DNA of 64,000 nucleotides. Source: Tessaracoccus bendigoensis DSM 12906. GTDB taxonomy: Bacteria; Actinomycetota; Actinomycetes; Propionibacteriales; Propionibacteriaceae. This document shows, piece after piece, positions 25,540 to 34,023 of this stretch (the stretch's first letter is position 1; each line of letters opens with the position of its first letter). The stretch spans positions 1 to 64,000 of the forward strand of contig NZ_FQZG01000011.1 of the NCBI RefSeq assembly GCF_900141915.1. Direction: 5' to 3'. A program made the position numbers and the translations under genes. The notes under the pieces are model-generated. The model worked only from the letters and a program-made list of their open reading frames with translations. It searched no databases and was not told the origin of the DNA.

Positions 25540-26780
25540 CGCTCCCCCTGTAACCAGACGGCCTGCCCCGACCGGTCGAGCGCCGAGACGCTCAGGACGG
25601 GGCCTTCCGCGGATAGGTCGGTGAACGCGACGCCGACCAGGCTCACCCCGTCTACGACGACGCGAACCCGCCCTTGTCGATCGATGACGCCCAGCTCGAC
25701 GGTGGTCGGCGTCGGCTCGACAGGGTCGGTGACGCCGTCGATGAACCGGGTCGCCACCCATCTCGCGGGGGGCTCGGCCTGCGAGTCGGGCTGCCCGCCG
25801 AAGACCACGGGAGAGACGACCGGCCAGCCGCTTCTCGTCCAGGCAAGCTGGCGGATCTGGGCGCAGTGGCTATCCGGATCGGCCCCGTATCGGACGTGGT
25901 GAACCAGGAATGCACGCTCGCCGTCGAGGAGATGCGAACTGTGCCCAGGGGCCACCCACGTCCGACCCTCGACGTCAACATGGCTGCCGATAAGCAGGTT
26001 TCCGGTCGGTTCCGGTGGTTCCTGCCTGTGCATCATGGAGCGCTGCTGGGCGTCGCGATACTCGCCGGTGATGGCCCGGCTCCTGGCCGCGCGCACGTGG
26101 TAGGTGTCGAAGAGCGAGTCGAAGGAGCTGAACAGGTAGTAGTGACCGTGGTCCCGGTTCCACAGCGCGTGGGCACCTTCGATGGCGCCGTTGATGGACG
26201 CTGCCCGCTGGGCGACCGGTACGCCGAGATCGTCTGTGCGCACCGGCCTGCCGTCGGCGTCGAGGGGAAGTACCCGCAGACCGCCGAAGAAGGACCCGAA
26301 GAACAACCAGTCCCGGCCCTCGGAGTCTGTGGTGACCGCGGCGTCGATGGCGTTGACCTCCGACGTGTGGTGTTCGGTCCGCACCACCACCCCCTGATCG
26401 ACCCATGGTCCCCTGGCGCTCGGGGCCGTGGCCAACGAGATGGCCGAGGTCCGCGACCCGAAGGTGGAGGCCGAATGGTACATCCGGAACTCATCACCTC
26501 GCCGCACCACCTCGGGGGCCCAAAGGCCCTCGGCTCCGCTCCAGTCGGCGGCCTGCCTGGGCACGCCGTCGAAGGCATGCCCACCCCAGCGCCACGTGAT
26601 CAGGTCGTCGGAGAGCCGCAACTGCGCGCCGACGCCCGGCCCACCGACGGCCGTGTCTGTCGAGACCATCACGTAGCCACCGTCCCGGTCACGGACGATG
26701 GTCGGATCATGCGCGCCGTCCAGGCCAGGATCGACCCAATGGGCGGTGCCGACGGCGCGTCTCAGGTAATCGGGTTCCAT
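25536..26780 (-). CDS. GH43 family glycosidase, probably intracellular arabinan-degrading
   Basis: The 414-residue protein has the five-bladed beta-propeller motifs of GH43. GAHDPTIV holds the catalytic base Asp, followed by LWAPEVV, NAIDAAVT with the second Asp and INGAIEGAHALW with the acid Glu. There is no signal peptide. Arabinanase-like spacing and the surrounding genes suggest it cuts imported arabino-oligosaccharides. It starts 1 nt after the upstream permease gene ends. The C-terminal 90 or so residues form an extra beta-rich part. Confidence 0.87.
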   Translation of the reverse strand: MEPDYLRRAVGTAHWVDPGLDGAHDPTIVRDRDGGYVMVSTDTAVGGPGVGAQLRLSDDLITWRWGGHAFDGVPRQAADWSGAEGLWAPEVVRRGDEFRMYHSASTFGSRTSAISLATAPSARGPWVDQGVVVRTEHHTSEVNAIDAAVTTDSEGRDWLFFGSFFGGLRVLPLDADGRPVRTDDLGVPVAQRAASINGAIEGAHALWNRDHGHYYLFSSFDSLFDTYHVRAARSRAITGEYRDAQQRSMMHRQEPPEPTGNLLIGSHVDVEGRTWVAPGHSSHLLDGERAFLVHHVRYGADPDSHCAQIRQLAWTRSGWPVVSPVVFGGQPDSQAEPPARWVATRFIDGVTDPVEPTPTTVELGVIDRQGRVRVVVDGVSLVGVAFTDLSAEGPVLSVSALDRSGQAVWLQGER

Positions 26781-26781
26781 G

Positions 26782-27630
26782 TCAGCCCTTTGTCCCGGTC
26801 AGAGCGACCGATTCGATGATCTGACGCTGGAAAGCAACGAAGATCGCGAAGATCGGCACCAATGCGATCACCGATGCGGTCATGATCAACGGGTAGTCGG
26901 TCTGGATCGCGTACGCCGCGTTGAAGTTGGCGATCACGAGCTGCAACGTCATCTTCTCTGGGCTGTTGAGGTAGATGACAGGACCGATGTAGTCGTTCCA
27001 GACGGCCATGAACCACAGGATGAACTGTGCGGCTATGGCCGGCCGGATCAGGGGCAGGATCATCGTGGTGAAGATCCTCACGTACCCTGCGCCGTCGATC
27101 TTGGCAGCCTCGATGACCGAGTCGGGCGTTGAGGCCAGGTACTGCCGGAGGAAGAAGATCATCATGATGTTTCCGAACAACCCGGGAATGATCAGCGGCA
27201 GCAGCGTATCGACCCATCCGATGGTCGAGAACATGATGAACTGCGGAATCAGCAGCGTGGGCATGGGGATCATCAACCCCGCCAGCAACCCGATGAAGAT
27301 GGCGTTCTTTCCGGGGAGGCGCAGCTTCGCGAAAGCAAAGGCGGCCATGGTGGAGGCGATGGTGCCGATGATGGTGACGGAGAAGCTCACGATCATCGAG
27401 TTTGCGATACCGGATGCGAGCGGACCGGCCTCCCAGACCCGCAGATAGTTCTCCCACTGTGCGGGTCGTGGGATCCACTCCGGCGGGAGCGCGAACACCG
27501 ATTCCTTGGTCTTGAGAGAGGTGGACAGCATCCACACCAGCGGCGCGACCATGATGATGCCGCCAAGCGCCAGCAGGATCGAGACGACGATGTTGCCAGT
27601 TGCGTACTTGGACTTGCGTGACATGGCCAT
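26782..27630 (-). CDS. Arabinan-locus ABC transporter permease (MalG type)
   Basis: The 282-residue membrane protein has six membrane segments. The EAA loop is SVIEAAKIDGAGYVRIFTTMILPLIRPA in the middle third. TSLKTKESVFALPPEWIP near the N-terminus marks the second CUT1 permease. The ATG at 27630 lies 1 nt after the upstream permease stop; an earlier in-frame ATG lies inside that gene. The proposed substrate is arabino-oligosaccharide, from the GH43 and GH51 neighbours. Confidence 0.92.
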   Translation of the reverse strand: MAMSRKSKYATGNIVVSILLALGGIIMVAPLVWMLSTSLKTKESVFALPPEWIPRPAQWENYLRVWEAGPLASGIANSMIVSFSVTIIGTIASTMAAFAFAKLRLPGKNAIFIGLLAGLMIPMPTLLIPQFIMFSTIGWVDTLLPLIIPGLFGNIMMIFFLRQYLASTPDSVIEAAKIDGAGYVRIFTTMILPLIRPAIAAQFILWFMAVWNDYIGPVIYLNSPEKMTLQLVIANFNAAYAIQTDYPLIMTASVIALVPIFAIFVAFQRQIIESVALTGTKG

Positions 27631-27631
27631 C

Positions 27632-28540
27632 TCAGTCGACCTCCACCTGGTTGCGGGCATTGAGACGGAACTGGATCAACGTCACGATGAAAATGATGAT
27701 CCCCAGCACGACCGCCATCGAGGATGCGTAGCCCATCTGGAGGTTCTTGAAGGCCTTCTGCCAGATGTACCAGACGATCGAGGCCGTGCTCCATTCCGGG
27801 CCACCGGTAGGCGTCATGATGTTGATCTCGGTGAAGATCTGCGCCCCGCCGATGATGTTGGTCACCACCAGGAAGAAGGTGACGGGCCTGACCATCGGGA
27901 GCGTGATGCTCCAGAATTGCCGCCACGAGTTCGCCCCGTCGATCGCGGCCGCTTCGTAGAGGCTCCGGGGAACGGACTGGATGGCGGCCAGGTACAGCAG
28001 CATGGAATAGCCGAGGCCCTTCCATACGGACATGATGATGATCGCAGGCTTTGACCAGGCGGCATCCTGCAGCCAGTTTGGGCCGTCGATCCCGAAGAAC
28101 CCGAGCATCTGGTTGACCAGCCCGAAGTCACCGTTGAAGGCCCACTGCCACAAGATGGCGATCGCGGCGAGCGACGAGACCACAGGAACATAGTAGATGG
28201 CCCGGAAGAAGCTTCTTCCGAACATCTTCCGGTTCATGGCCAGAGCCAGAACGAGCGAGAGAACCAGACCGATCGGGATGCCGATCATGTAGAAGAAGGT
28301 GTTTCCCATCGCCTGCCAGAAGTAGGGGTCCTTCAGCAGCCTCGTGTAGTTGTCGAAACCCACCCAATCCTGTACTCCGAGGCCGTTCATGTTGGTGAGC
28401 GAGGCGTAGATGGAGTAGCCGAGCGGGAACGCCGTGAACAGCGCGAACCCGATCAGCGGTAGGGCGACGAAGAGCAGCGCGACGCGGTGCTCGGTGCGGT
28501 AAAGCCGGCTCTTGGTGCGCGGCAGGGCGGTCGTGGTCAT
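27632..28540 (-). CDS. Arabinan-locus ABC transporter permease (MalF type)
   Basis: The 302-residue membrane protein has a first membrane segment at about residues 20-45 (VALLFVALPLIGFALFTAFP). The EAA loop is SLYEAAAIDGANSWRQFWSITLPMV. The ATG at 28540 has AGAGG about 7 nt upstream and gives the usual N-terminus MTTTALPRTK. A 13-bp hairpin precedes it, after the binding-protein gene. Like the other two sugar operons here, this one lacks its own ATPase gene. Confidence 0.92.
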   Translation of the reverse strand: MTTTALPRTKSRLYRTEHRVALLFVALPLIGFALFTAFPLGYSIYASLTNMNGLGVQDWVGFDNYTRLLKDPYFWQAMGNTFFYMIGIPIGLVLSLVLALAMNRKMFGRSFFRAIYYVPVVSSLAAIAILWQWAFNGDFGLVNQMLGFFGIDGPNWLQDAAWSKPAIIIMSVWKGLGYSMLLYLAAIQSVPRSLYEAAAIDGANSWRQFWSITLPMVRPVTFFLVVTNIIGGAQIFTEINIMTPTGGPEWSTASIVWYIWQKAFKNLQMGYASSMAVVLGIIIFIVTLIQFRLNARNQVEVD

Positions 28541-28566
28541 GTGGATCCTCTGGATACCTGCTCGGG

Positions 28567-28599
28567 GGCCGGTGCAGGTCGCGTGGACCCGCACCGGCC
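28567..28599 (-). promoter_or_regulatory. Intercistronic hairpin after the binding-protein gene, arabinan operon
   Basis: GGCCGGTGC (28567-28575) pairs with GCACCGGCC (28591-28599), and inside GGTC pairs with GACC around a 5-nt loop. The stem is thus 13 bp with one A/C mismatch. It begins 6 nt after the SBP stop and lies before the first permease gene, the same place as the hairpin of operon 1. Confidence 0.7.
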
Positions 28600-28605
28600 G
28601 ATCGA

Positions 28606-29952
28606 TCAGCGGTTCTGTTCAGCCTGCTGGTTGGCGGCGTCCAACTTCTCCTGCATGCGCGGCTGGACTTCCTTGCAGTAGTCCGCAGCGCTCTTCTTCC
28701 CGTCCAGCACGGGCTGGATTCCGACCCAGAACTCGTCGTACCACTCACCGCTCCATGTGGTAGCGGCCGGAAGCGCCCGTCCGGTCTCCTGGATGATGTT
28801 CAGGAACTCGGCCTTGTTCTCCGGCATGCCTTCGCTCGTTGCGAACTCGTTCGTGGCCATGTCGATGAGGTTCGGGACCTGGACTCCGGCCTTCCAGAGT
28901 TGCCGCTGGGCCTCCTCGTTCGTGGAGAGGTACACGGCGAGCTTTGCCGCAAGGTCGGGGTGGTCGGTGCTCTGTGCCACCGCGATACCGAGCGACCCGA
29001 CCCAGGTGGCCGTCTCCCCCGTGCCCATGACGGGATAGGGGATCAGGTCCCAGTCGAAGTCGAGCTTGGTGTAGGTCGACACGTCCCAGGGGCCGACGGG
29101 GAAGAAGCCGATCTCGCCCTTCATCCAGCGCTGATAGGTGTCGAGGGTCTGCGCCTCGGCGATCGAGGGGGTGGACTTGTCCACGTTCTGGATGTCGGCG
29201 AACGTCTGCAGCGCCTCGACGAACTCGGGCTTGTCGACGGTGACCGTCGTCTTCGCCTCATCGACCCAGTCGCCGCCATTGGACCATACGAACGCCTGGA
29301 GGTTCCAGGTCACGTTTAGCCCCGTCCCCCACTGGTCCAGTTCGCCGTCGCCGTTGGTGTCTGTGGTCAGTTGCTTGGCGACGGCCCGGAACTCGTCCAT
29401 GGTGTAGGGCTTTTCGGGATCGGGCAGCGGGATTCCGGCCGCTTCGAACATGGTCCGGTTATAGCCGAACGAGAACGGGCCGATGTCCTTGGGCATGCCG
29501 TACATCGCACCCTGGCCGACCCGTTCACCGTCGAAGCGGTATGAGTTGACGCCGTAGGCCCAGACGTTGTCCAGGTCGACGCCGGAGGCCTCGACCTCGG
29601 CGGTGATGTCGCGCACCACGTGGTTGGTGGCGAACGCCATCACCGAACCCTGCTCAAGGTAGAAGACGTCGGGCACCTGGTTGCCGGTGATGGCAGCCTG
29701 AAGCTTGGTCGTGTACTGGTCCGCGTCGGTGACGATCACCTTGACGGAACAGTCGTTGGCCTCCTCGAACGCCTTGATGGCGATGTTGTAGGCGGCGCGC
29801 TCGTCCTCGCCGCCCCGGTACATGTAGGTCAGTTCCGGGCGCCCGTCCGATGTCGTGCCACCCGGCTGGCTGGAATTGCCGCAGGCGCTCAACCCGGCGG
29901 TCATGGCGATCCCACCAGTTCCGAGGAGGAAGCTGCGTCGACGAATGTTCAT
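28606..29952 (-). CDS. Arabinan-locus ABC transporter sugar-binding lipoprotein
   Basis: The 448-residue solute-binding protein starts MNIRRRSFLLGTGG, a twin-arginine-like signal, and ends the signal with GLSAC, so Cys24 is the likely lipidated residue. Family-1 SBP blocks include TKLQAAITGNQVPDVFYLEQGS and GYNRTMFEAAGIPLPDPEKPYT. The ATG at 29952 has GGAGA 5 nt before it; an upstream ATG is less likely. It is expressed from a strong promoter at 30019-30047 and is divergent from the GH51 gene. Arabino-oligosaccharide binding is inferred from context. Confidence 0.92.
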   Translation of the reverse strand: MNIRRRSFLLGTGGIAMTAGLSACGNSSQPGGTTSDGRPELTYMYRGGEDERAAYNIAIKAFEEANDCSVKVIVTDADQYTTKLQAAITGNQVPDVFYLEQGSVMAFATNHVVRDITAEVEASGVDLDNVWAYGVNSYRFDGERVGQGAMYGMPKDIGPFSFGYNRTMFEAAGIPLPDPEKPYTMDEFRAVAKQLTTDTNGDGELDQWGTGLNVTWNLQAFVWSNGGDWVDEAKTTVTVDKPEFVEALQTFADIQNVDKSTPSIAEAQTLDTYQRWMKGEIGFFPVGPWDVSTYTKLDFDWDLIPYPVMGTGETATWVGSLGIAVAQSTDHPDLAAKLAVYLSTNEEAQRQLWKAGVQVPNLIDMATNEFATSEGMPENKAEFLNIIQETGRALPAATTWSGEWYDEFWVGIQPVLDGKKSAADYCKEVQPRMQEKLDAANQQAEQNR

Positions 29953-30018
29953 CTCTGTCTCCTTCTGTGGATCCCCGGTGAGCATCCTTGCTCTGCCTCC
30001 AGGTCATCCCTCAGAGAA

Positions 30019-30047
30019 TTATTACTACGATGAATGGCGTTCGTCAA
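30019..30047 (-). promoter_or_regulatory. Promoter of the arabinan transport operon
   Basis: On the minus strand TTGACG (30042-30047) and TAATAA (30019-30024) are exactly 17 bp apart. This is the best promoter match in the window. It drives SBP-permease-permease-GH43-DUF624 with a leader of about 60 nt. Confidence 0.75.
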
Positions 30048-30060
30048 CAGGTTTGCGAGA

Positions 30061-30150
30061 AGGCTAGCAGCAAGCCTAGTCAATCCGCTATTGACTGGAG
30101 ATCATCGGTGAGGGAAGATTGTTGTACATCGTTGTAGGCATTGTAGCCAG
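30061..30150. promoter_or_regulatory. Operator-like palindromes between the divergent arabinan operons
   Basis: AGTCAAT-N5-ATTGACT forms a 19-bp palindrome at 30078-30096. It is next to a smaller AGGCT/AGCCT pair at 30061-30077. Further on, TTGTA is repeated at 30122, 30132 and 30141, about one helical turn apart, just before the GH51 gene. The elements lie between the SBP promoter and the GH51 start (ribosome site GGAGA 6 nt before the ATG), a fitting place for a regulator of both. Confidence 0.5.
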
Positions 30151-30162
30151 CAGGAGAAGATC

Positions 30163-31665
30163 ATGCGTTCAGCCTCACTAGTAGTCGACCCCGCCTTCAC
30201 CGTCGGCCCCGTGCGCCGTCGGACCTTCGGGTCGTTCGTGGAGCATCTTGGAAGGTGCGTCTACACGGGCATCTATGAGCCCGGTCACCCGACCTCTGAT
30301 GAGGACGGCTTCCGCGAGGATGTCCTGGCCCTGACCCGCGAGCTCGGGGTCTCCACCATCCGCTACCCGGGTGGGAACTTCGTCTCGGGCTACCGCTGGG
30401 AGGACGGGGTCGGACCCGTCGCGGAGCGTCCCCGCCGCCTCGATCTGGCCTGGCATTCGATGGACCCGAACACCGTCGGCACCGACGAGTTCATGAAATG
30501 GGCGGCCAAGGCAGGCATCGAGCCGATGATGGCCGTCAACCTCGGCACGCGCGGGACAGAGGCCGCGCTCGACCTGCTGGAGTACTGCAACATTCCGGCA
30601 GATTCGGCCATCGCCGAACGCCGCCGCGCCAACGGCGCCGATGAGCCCTATCGCGTCAAGATGTGGTGCCTCGGCAACGAGATGGACGGCCCTTGGCAGA
30701 TCGGCCACAAGACAGCCCACGAGTATGGGCGACTCGCGGCCGAGACCGCACGCGCCATGCGCATGATGGATCCCTCGATCGAGCTCGTCGCCTGCGGTTC
30801 GTCGTCACGGGCGATGCCGACCTTCGGCGAGTGGGAGCGCACCGTGCTGACGCAGGCGTGGGAGTTCGTCGACATGGTCTCGGCGCATGCGTACTACTGG
30901 GAGCGGGGCGATGACCTCCAGAGCTTCCTCGGCAGCGCCGTCGACATGGACCGCTTCATCGAACAGGTCGCAGCCACCGCCGACGCTGTTGGCGCCGCGA
31001 ACAAGTCGGAAAAGGTGATCGGCATCAGCTTCGACGAGTGGAACGTCTGGTACCAGGATCGCGCCGAATCAAAGCCCCCGACAGGCGACGACTGGCCGGT
31101 TGCGCCGGTGCTGCTGGAGGACAACTACTCCGTAGCCGACGCGGTCGTCGTGGGCAACCTCCTGATCAGCCTTCTGCGACACACCGACCGCGTCTGGTCC
31201 GCCAACCTGGCTCAACTTGTCAACGTGATCGCCCCCATCATGACGGTGCCAGGCGGGAAGGCGTGGAAGCAGACGATCTTCCACCCGTTCGCACTGACCG
31301 CCCGCCACGCCTCCGGCGAGGTCCTCCGCGTCCACCTCGATTCCCCGCAGCTGCCGACCACGGAGTTCGGCACGATCCCTGCCCTCGACGCGGTCGCCAC
31401 GTCCGGCGACGGCAACCTCACGGTGTTCCTGGTCAACCGCTCCCTCGACGAGTCGGTCACCACCTCGCTAGACCTGCGCGGTCAGGAGCACGACCTGATC
31501 GAGGCCCTGACGCTGAGCAACGACGACCCCCGCTACCAGGCCAGCGCGGAGGACGACGACACGGTCGTCCCGCTGCCAAACCGGTCTGTGAAGCTCGACG
31601 GGGCCCTGGTGGAGCTCACCCTCCCACCCGCCTCCTGGACCATGGTCCGGCTGGCGGCGCGATGA
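30163..31665 (+). CDS. Alpha-L-arabinofuranosidase, GH51
   Basis: The 500-residue enzyme removes terminal L-arabinofuranose from arabinan or arabino-oligosaccharides. The GH51 barrel has FGSFVEHLGRCVYTGIYEPG at the start. The acid/base Glu is in WCLGNEMDGPWQ (about residue 173), and the nucleophile Glu is in ISFDEWNVWY (about 294). There is no signal peptide, so it acts in the cytoplasm on imported sugars. Its stop overlaps the start of the GH43 lipoprotein gene (ATGA). Confidence 0.95.
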   Translation: MRSASLVVDPAFTVGPVRRRTFGSFVEHLGRCVYTGIYEPGHPTSDEDGFREDVLALTRELGVSTIRYPGGNFVSGYRWEDGVGPVAERPRRLDLAWHSMDPNTVGTDEFMKWAAKAGIEPMMAVNLGTRGTEAALDLLEYCNIPADSAIAERRRANGADEPYRVKMWCLGNEMDGPWQIGHKTAHEYGRLAAETARAMRMMDPSIELVACGSSSRAMPTFGEWERTVLTQAWEFVDMVSAHAYYWERGDDLQSFLGSAVDMDRFIEQVAATADAVGAANKSEKVIGISFDEWNVWYQDRAESKPPTGDDWPVAPVLLEDNYSVADAVVVGNLLISLLRHTDRVWSANLAQLVNVIAPIMTVPGGKAWKQTIFHPFALTARHASGEVLRVHLDSPQLPTTEFGTIPALDAVATSGDGNLTVFLVNRSLDESVTTSLDLRGQEHDLIEALTLSNDDPRYQASAEDDDTVVPLPNRSVKLDGALVELTLPPASWTMVRLAAR

Positions 31666-32690
31666 GACGCTGGATCGCGCTCGCCCTCGCCGCCGTGCTT
31701 GCGGTGGTCGGATGTTCGGCCGACCCCGAGTGGGCAGAGCCCATCGAGGTCTCGGGGGACATCAACGTGCACGACCCCGGCCTGGCCCTCGACGACGAGG
31801 GCCTCCCCTGGGTCATCGCGTCCACCGGCGACGAACGCATCGGGTTGGGCGCGATCCAGATCCGCACCTCCGACGACGGAGGTGCGACCTGGGAACACAC
31901 CGGTGAGGCCTGGACACCGGCCACCGAACCAGAATGGATCCGGGAGATCGTGCCCGGCGTCACCAACTTCTGGGCGCCGGAGCTGGTCAGGGTCGAAGAG
32001 ACCTGGTACCTCTACTATGCGGCCTCGACCTTCGGCTCGAACACCTCCGTGATCGCGCTGATGACCAATACCGCCTTCGACCCGCACAACCCGGGGGACG
32101 GCTGGGTGGATCGCGGCCTGGTCGTACAGAGCACGGGCGAAGACAACTTCAATGCGATCGATCCGTCGGTCCTGTTCGACACCGACGGCAACGGCTGGCT
32201 GGCATTCGGCTCGTTCTGGGGAGGCGTCCAGCTGGTCGCGCTCGACTTCCCGTCAGGCGGGCTTGAAGCTGGGGCGCAACCTGTGACGATCGCGAGCCGC
32301 GGCACCAGTACCAACGCCATCGAGGCGCCTTCTCTCATCAGCCACGACGGCTACTACTTCCTTTTCGTCTCCTTCGACAAATGCTGTTCCGGCACGTCGA
32401 GCACCTACAACATCAACGTCGGTCGCTCGGAGACGCCCGAGGGGCCCTATCTCGACAAGGCGGGAAATGACCTGGCCGACGGCGGGGGCACCATGCTGCT
32501 TGAGAGCGTCGGCGACCAGATCGGCCCGGGAGGGCAGTCCGTGGTGGGCGACAGGATCGCGTTCCACTTCTATGACGCCGAGGCAGGTGGCGCGCCGACC
32601 CTGGCCCTTCGCACCCTGGCTTGGCGCGACGGTTGGCCGGTCGTCGCGACCCAGGCAGAAGCCGCAGAGATGCCCTTCTACGTGGAGTGA
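31662..32690 (+). CDS. Secreted GH43 endo-arabinanase, lipoprotein
   Basis: The 342-residue protein has a signal peptide, MRRWIALALAAVLAVVGC, with Cys18 as the lipidation site, so it sits on the outer face of the membrane. GH43 motifs are VHDPGL (base Asp), FWAPELV, FNAIDPSV and TNAIEAPSL (acid Glu). The block VSFDKCCSGTSSTYNI is typical of endo-1,5-alpha-L-arabinanases. It probably cuts arabinan outside the cell for the nearby ABC importer. The ATG at 31662 overlaps the GH51 stop; the longer frame upstream is a GH51 shadow. Confidence 0.92.
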   Translation: MRRWIALALAAVLAVVGCSADPEWAEPIEVSGDINVHDPGLALDDEGLPWVIASTGDERIGLGAIQIRTSDDGGATWEHTGEAWTPATEPEWIREIVPGVTNFWAPELVRVEETWYLYYAASTFGSNTSVIALMTNTAFDPHNPGDGWVDRGLVVQSTGEDNFNAIDPSVLFDTDGNGWLAFGSFWGGVQLVALDFPSGGLEAGAQPVTIASRGTSTNAIEAPSLISHDGYYFLFVSFDKCCSGTSSTYNINVGRSETPEGPYLDKAGNDLADGGGTMLLESVGDQIGPGGQSVVGDRIAFHFYDAEAGGAPTLALRTLAWRDGWPVVATQAEAAEMPFYVE

Positions 32691-32707
32691 GCCCGCGCAA
32701 CAGCACC

Positions 32708-32739
32708 GGCCCAGGTCTGTCACGATGACCTGACGGGCC
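32708..32739. terminator. Possible bidirectional terminator between GH43 and baeRF11 genes
   Basis: CAGGTC (32712-32717) pairs with GACCTG (32727-32732), and outside it GGCCC pairs with GGGCC past a small bulge. The hairpin lies between two convergent stop codons 67 bp apart. No T-tract is present. Confidence 0.45.
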
Positions 32740-32757
32740 AGCCGACCTTGTCGAGAC

Positions 32758-33876
32758 TCAGGCCAGTGCGAACCGCAACCCCGCGACGGCGGGTGCGATC
32801 CAGGTGGCCGATCGGATCTCTTCGGGACGGACGGCGAAGACCTGCCCACCCGTGTCCAACACCTGGAGGGCCAGCCGCGAAAGCACGTGGTAGCCGTCGT
32901 CGGAGTAGCTCAGGGCGCCGGTTACCAGGTCCACCTCGCCGGTGACGTCAGAAGTGACGTCGTAGATCAGGGTTTCGACGGCGCCGAGGGAGGCGGCCTT
33001 CGCGATGTCTGCCAGGTCCCGCGCGACCGTGCCGTGCGCGATGCCATCCCCCAGCCGGTCGAGCCGGTCATTGATGACGTCGGCGTTGACGGTGGGCAAC
33101 CCGGCGCGCATCGCGGCGTCGACGTCGTGCGCCCCAAGCGCATCGGGCGAGCCCTCCGAGACGACAAGCGTGCGACCGGTCCGGTCGGCAGAGAGATAGA
33201 GCTCGAGCAGCGGTGAGGTGGCGAAGACGAACAGCGGAGCAGACCCGTTGCCTGCGGGTAGTTCGGAGACCACGGACTCCGCGACGCGGGACGCATAGGT
33301 CTCGAGGAGGACGGTGCGCCCCTCATCCCCGACGAGGCGGCCGACATATCCGCGGTCGCGGACGGTCGCGCGGTTCGTCGCGTCTGCCACGTCTGTCGGG
33401 TGCTCCCCGGCCAGGACCATCTCCTCGGCCCGTCGGGTTGCGGTGCCGTGCCACAGGTTCCAGCCGTTCTGGGACAGCGTGAGCCCGAACGCCTCCTGGG
33501 GCGTCGTGGCGGCCCGGACGAGTTGGCTCAGGTCGAAGTAGGTCCCGACCTGTACGCGGTCCTCGAACCGGTTCGGCAGTACGAACAACTCGTCGACGTC
33601 GTCGGCGAGCAGCAGCACGATCGACGATGAGAGCTTGCCCCAGAGGAGGCTGTCTTCGTATTGCGCCCAGCGCCTTCGCAGTTCCTCCTCCGTCGAGCGG
33701 GAGACGCCGCCGACACGCAACTCGCGGATGGCCTCGTCAAATGCGGCCTTGACCACCAGTTTGCTCTTGTCCCGGTCTTCCGGGCTCGTGCTCGCATAGA
33801 TCGTGACGGCCGTCTCGTGGGGGCGGGCCAGGTCGAGCAGCTGCTCGAGGCTGGGGTGAACGTTTTGTTCGGACAT
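32758..33876 (-). CDS. baeRF11-family protein (bacterial release-factor-like fold)
   Basis: This soluble 372-residue protein resembles the bacterial archaeo-eukaryotic release-factor family, subgroup 11. Recognised blocks are LLDLARPHETAVTIYASTSPEDRDKSK, SIVLLLADDVDELFVLPNRF, and FVFATSPLLELYLSADRTGRTLVV. The family is thought to act on ribosomes or RNA, but the cellular role is not known. It sits alone inside the arabinan locus, convergent with the GH43 lipoprotein and just downstream of the araA terminator, and may be independent of sugar use. Confidence 0.78.
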   Translation of the reverse strand: MSEQNVHPSLEQLLDLARPHETAVTIYASTSPEDRDKSKLVVKAAFDEAIRELRVGGVSRSTEEELRRRWAQYEDSLLWGKLSSSIVLLLADDVDELFVLPNRFEDRVQVGTYFDLSQLVRAATTPQEAFGLTLSQNGWNLWHGTATRRAEEMVLAGEHPTDVADATNRATVRDRGYVGRLVGDEGRTVLLETYASRVAESVVSELPAGNGSAPLFVFATSPLLELYLSADRTGRTLVVSEGSPDALGAHDVDAAMRAGLPTVNADVINDRLDRLGDGIAHGTVARDLADIAKAASLGAVETLIYDVTSDVTGEVDLVTGALSYSDDGYHVLSRLALQVLDTGGQVFAVRPEEIRSATWIAPAVAGLRFALA

Positions 33877-33954
33877 GTCCTACCTTCCTGTTCTCCTCCA
33901 CGCTAGCAGCCCTTCCCAGGGGCTGGTTCGAGGTGGGTTTCAGCGGGCCGGACA

Positions 33955-33992
33955 CACAGGACCCCCGGCGGATGGCCACCGGGGGTCCTGTG
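33955..33992 (-). terminator. Terminator after araA
   Basis: A perfect 14-bp stem (33955-33968 with 33979-33992, arm CACAGGACCCCCGG) has a 10-nt loop and lies 31 nt after the araA stop. It ends the araD-araA transcript before the baeRF11 gene. Confidence 0.85.
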
Positions 33993-34023
33993 GTGGGCGC
34001 TGCTCAGCCCACCTGACGCGTCC

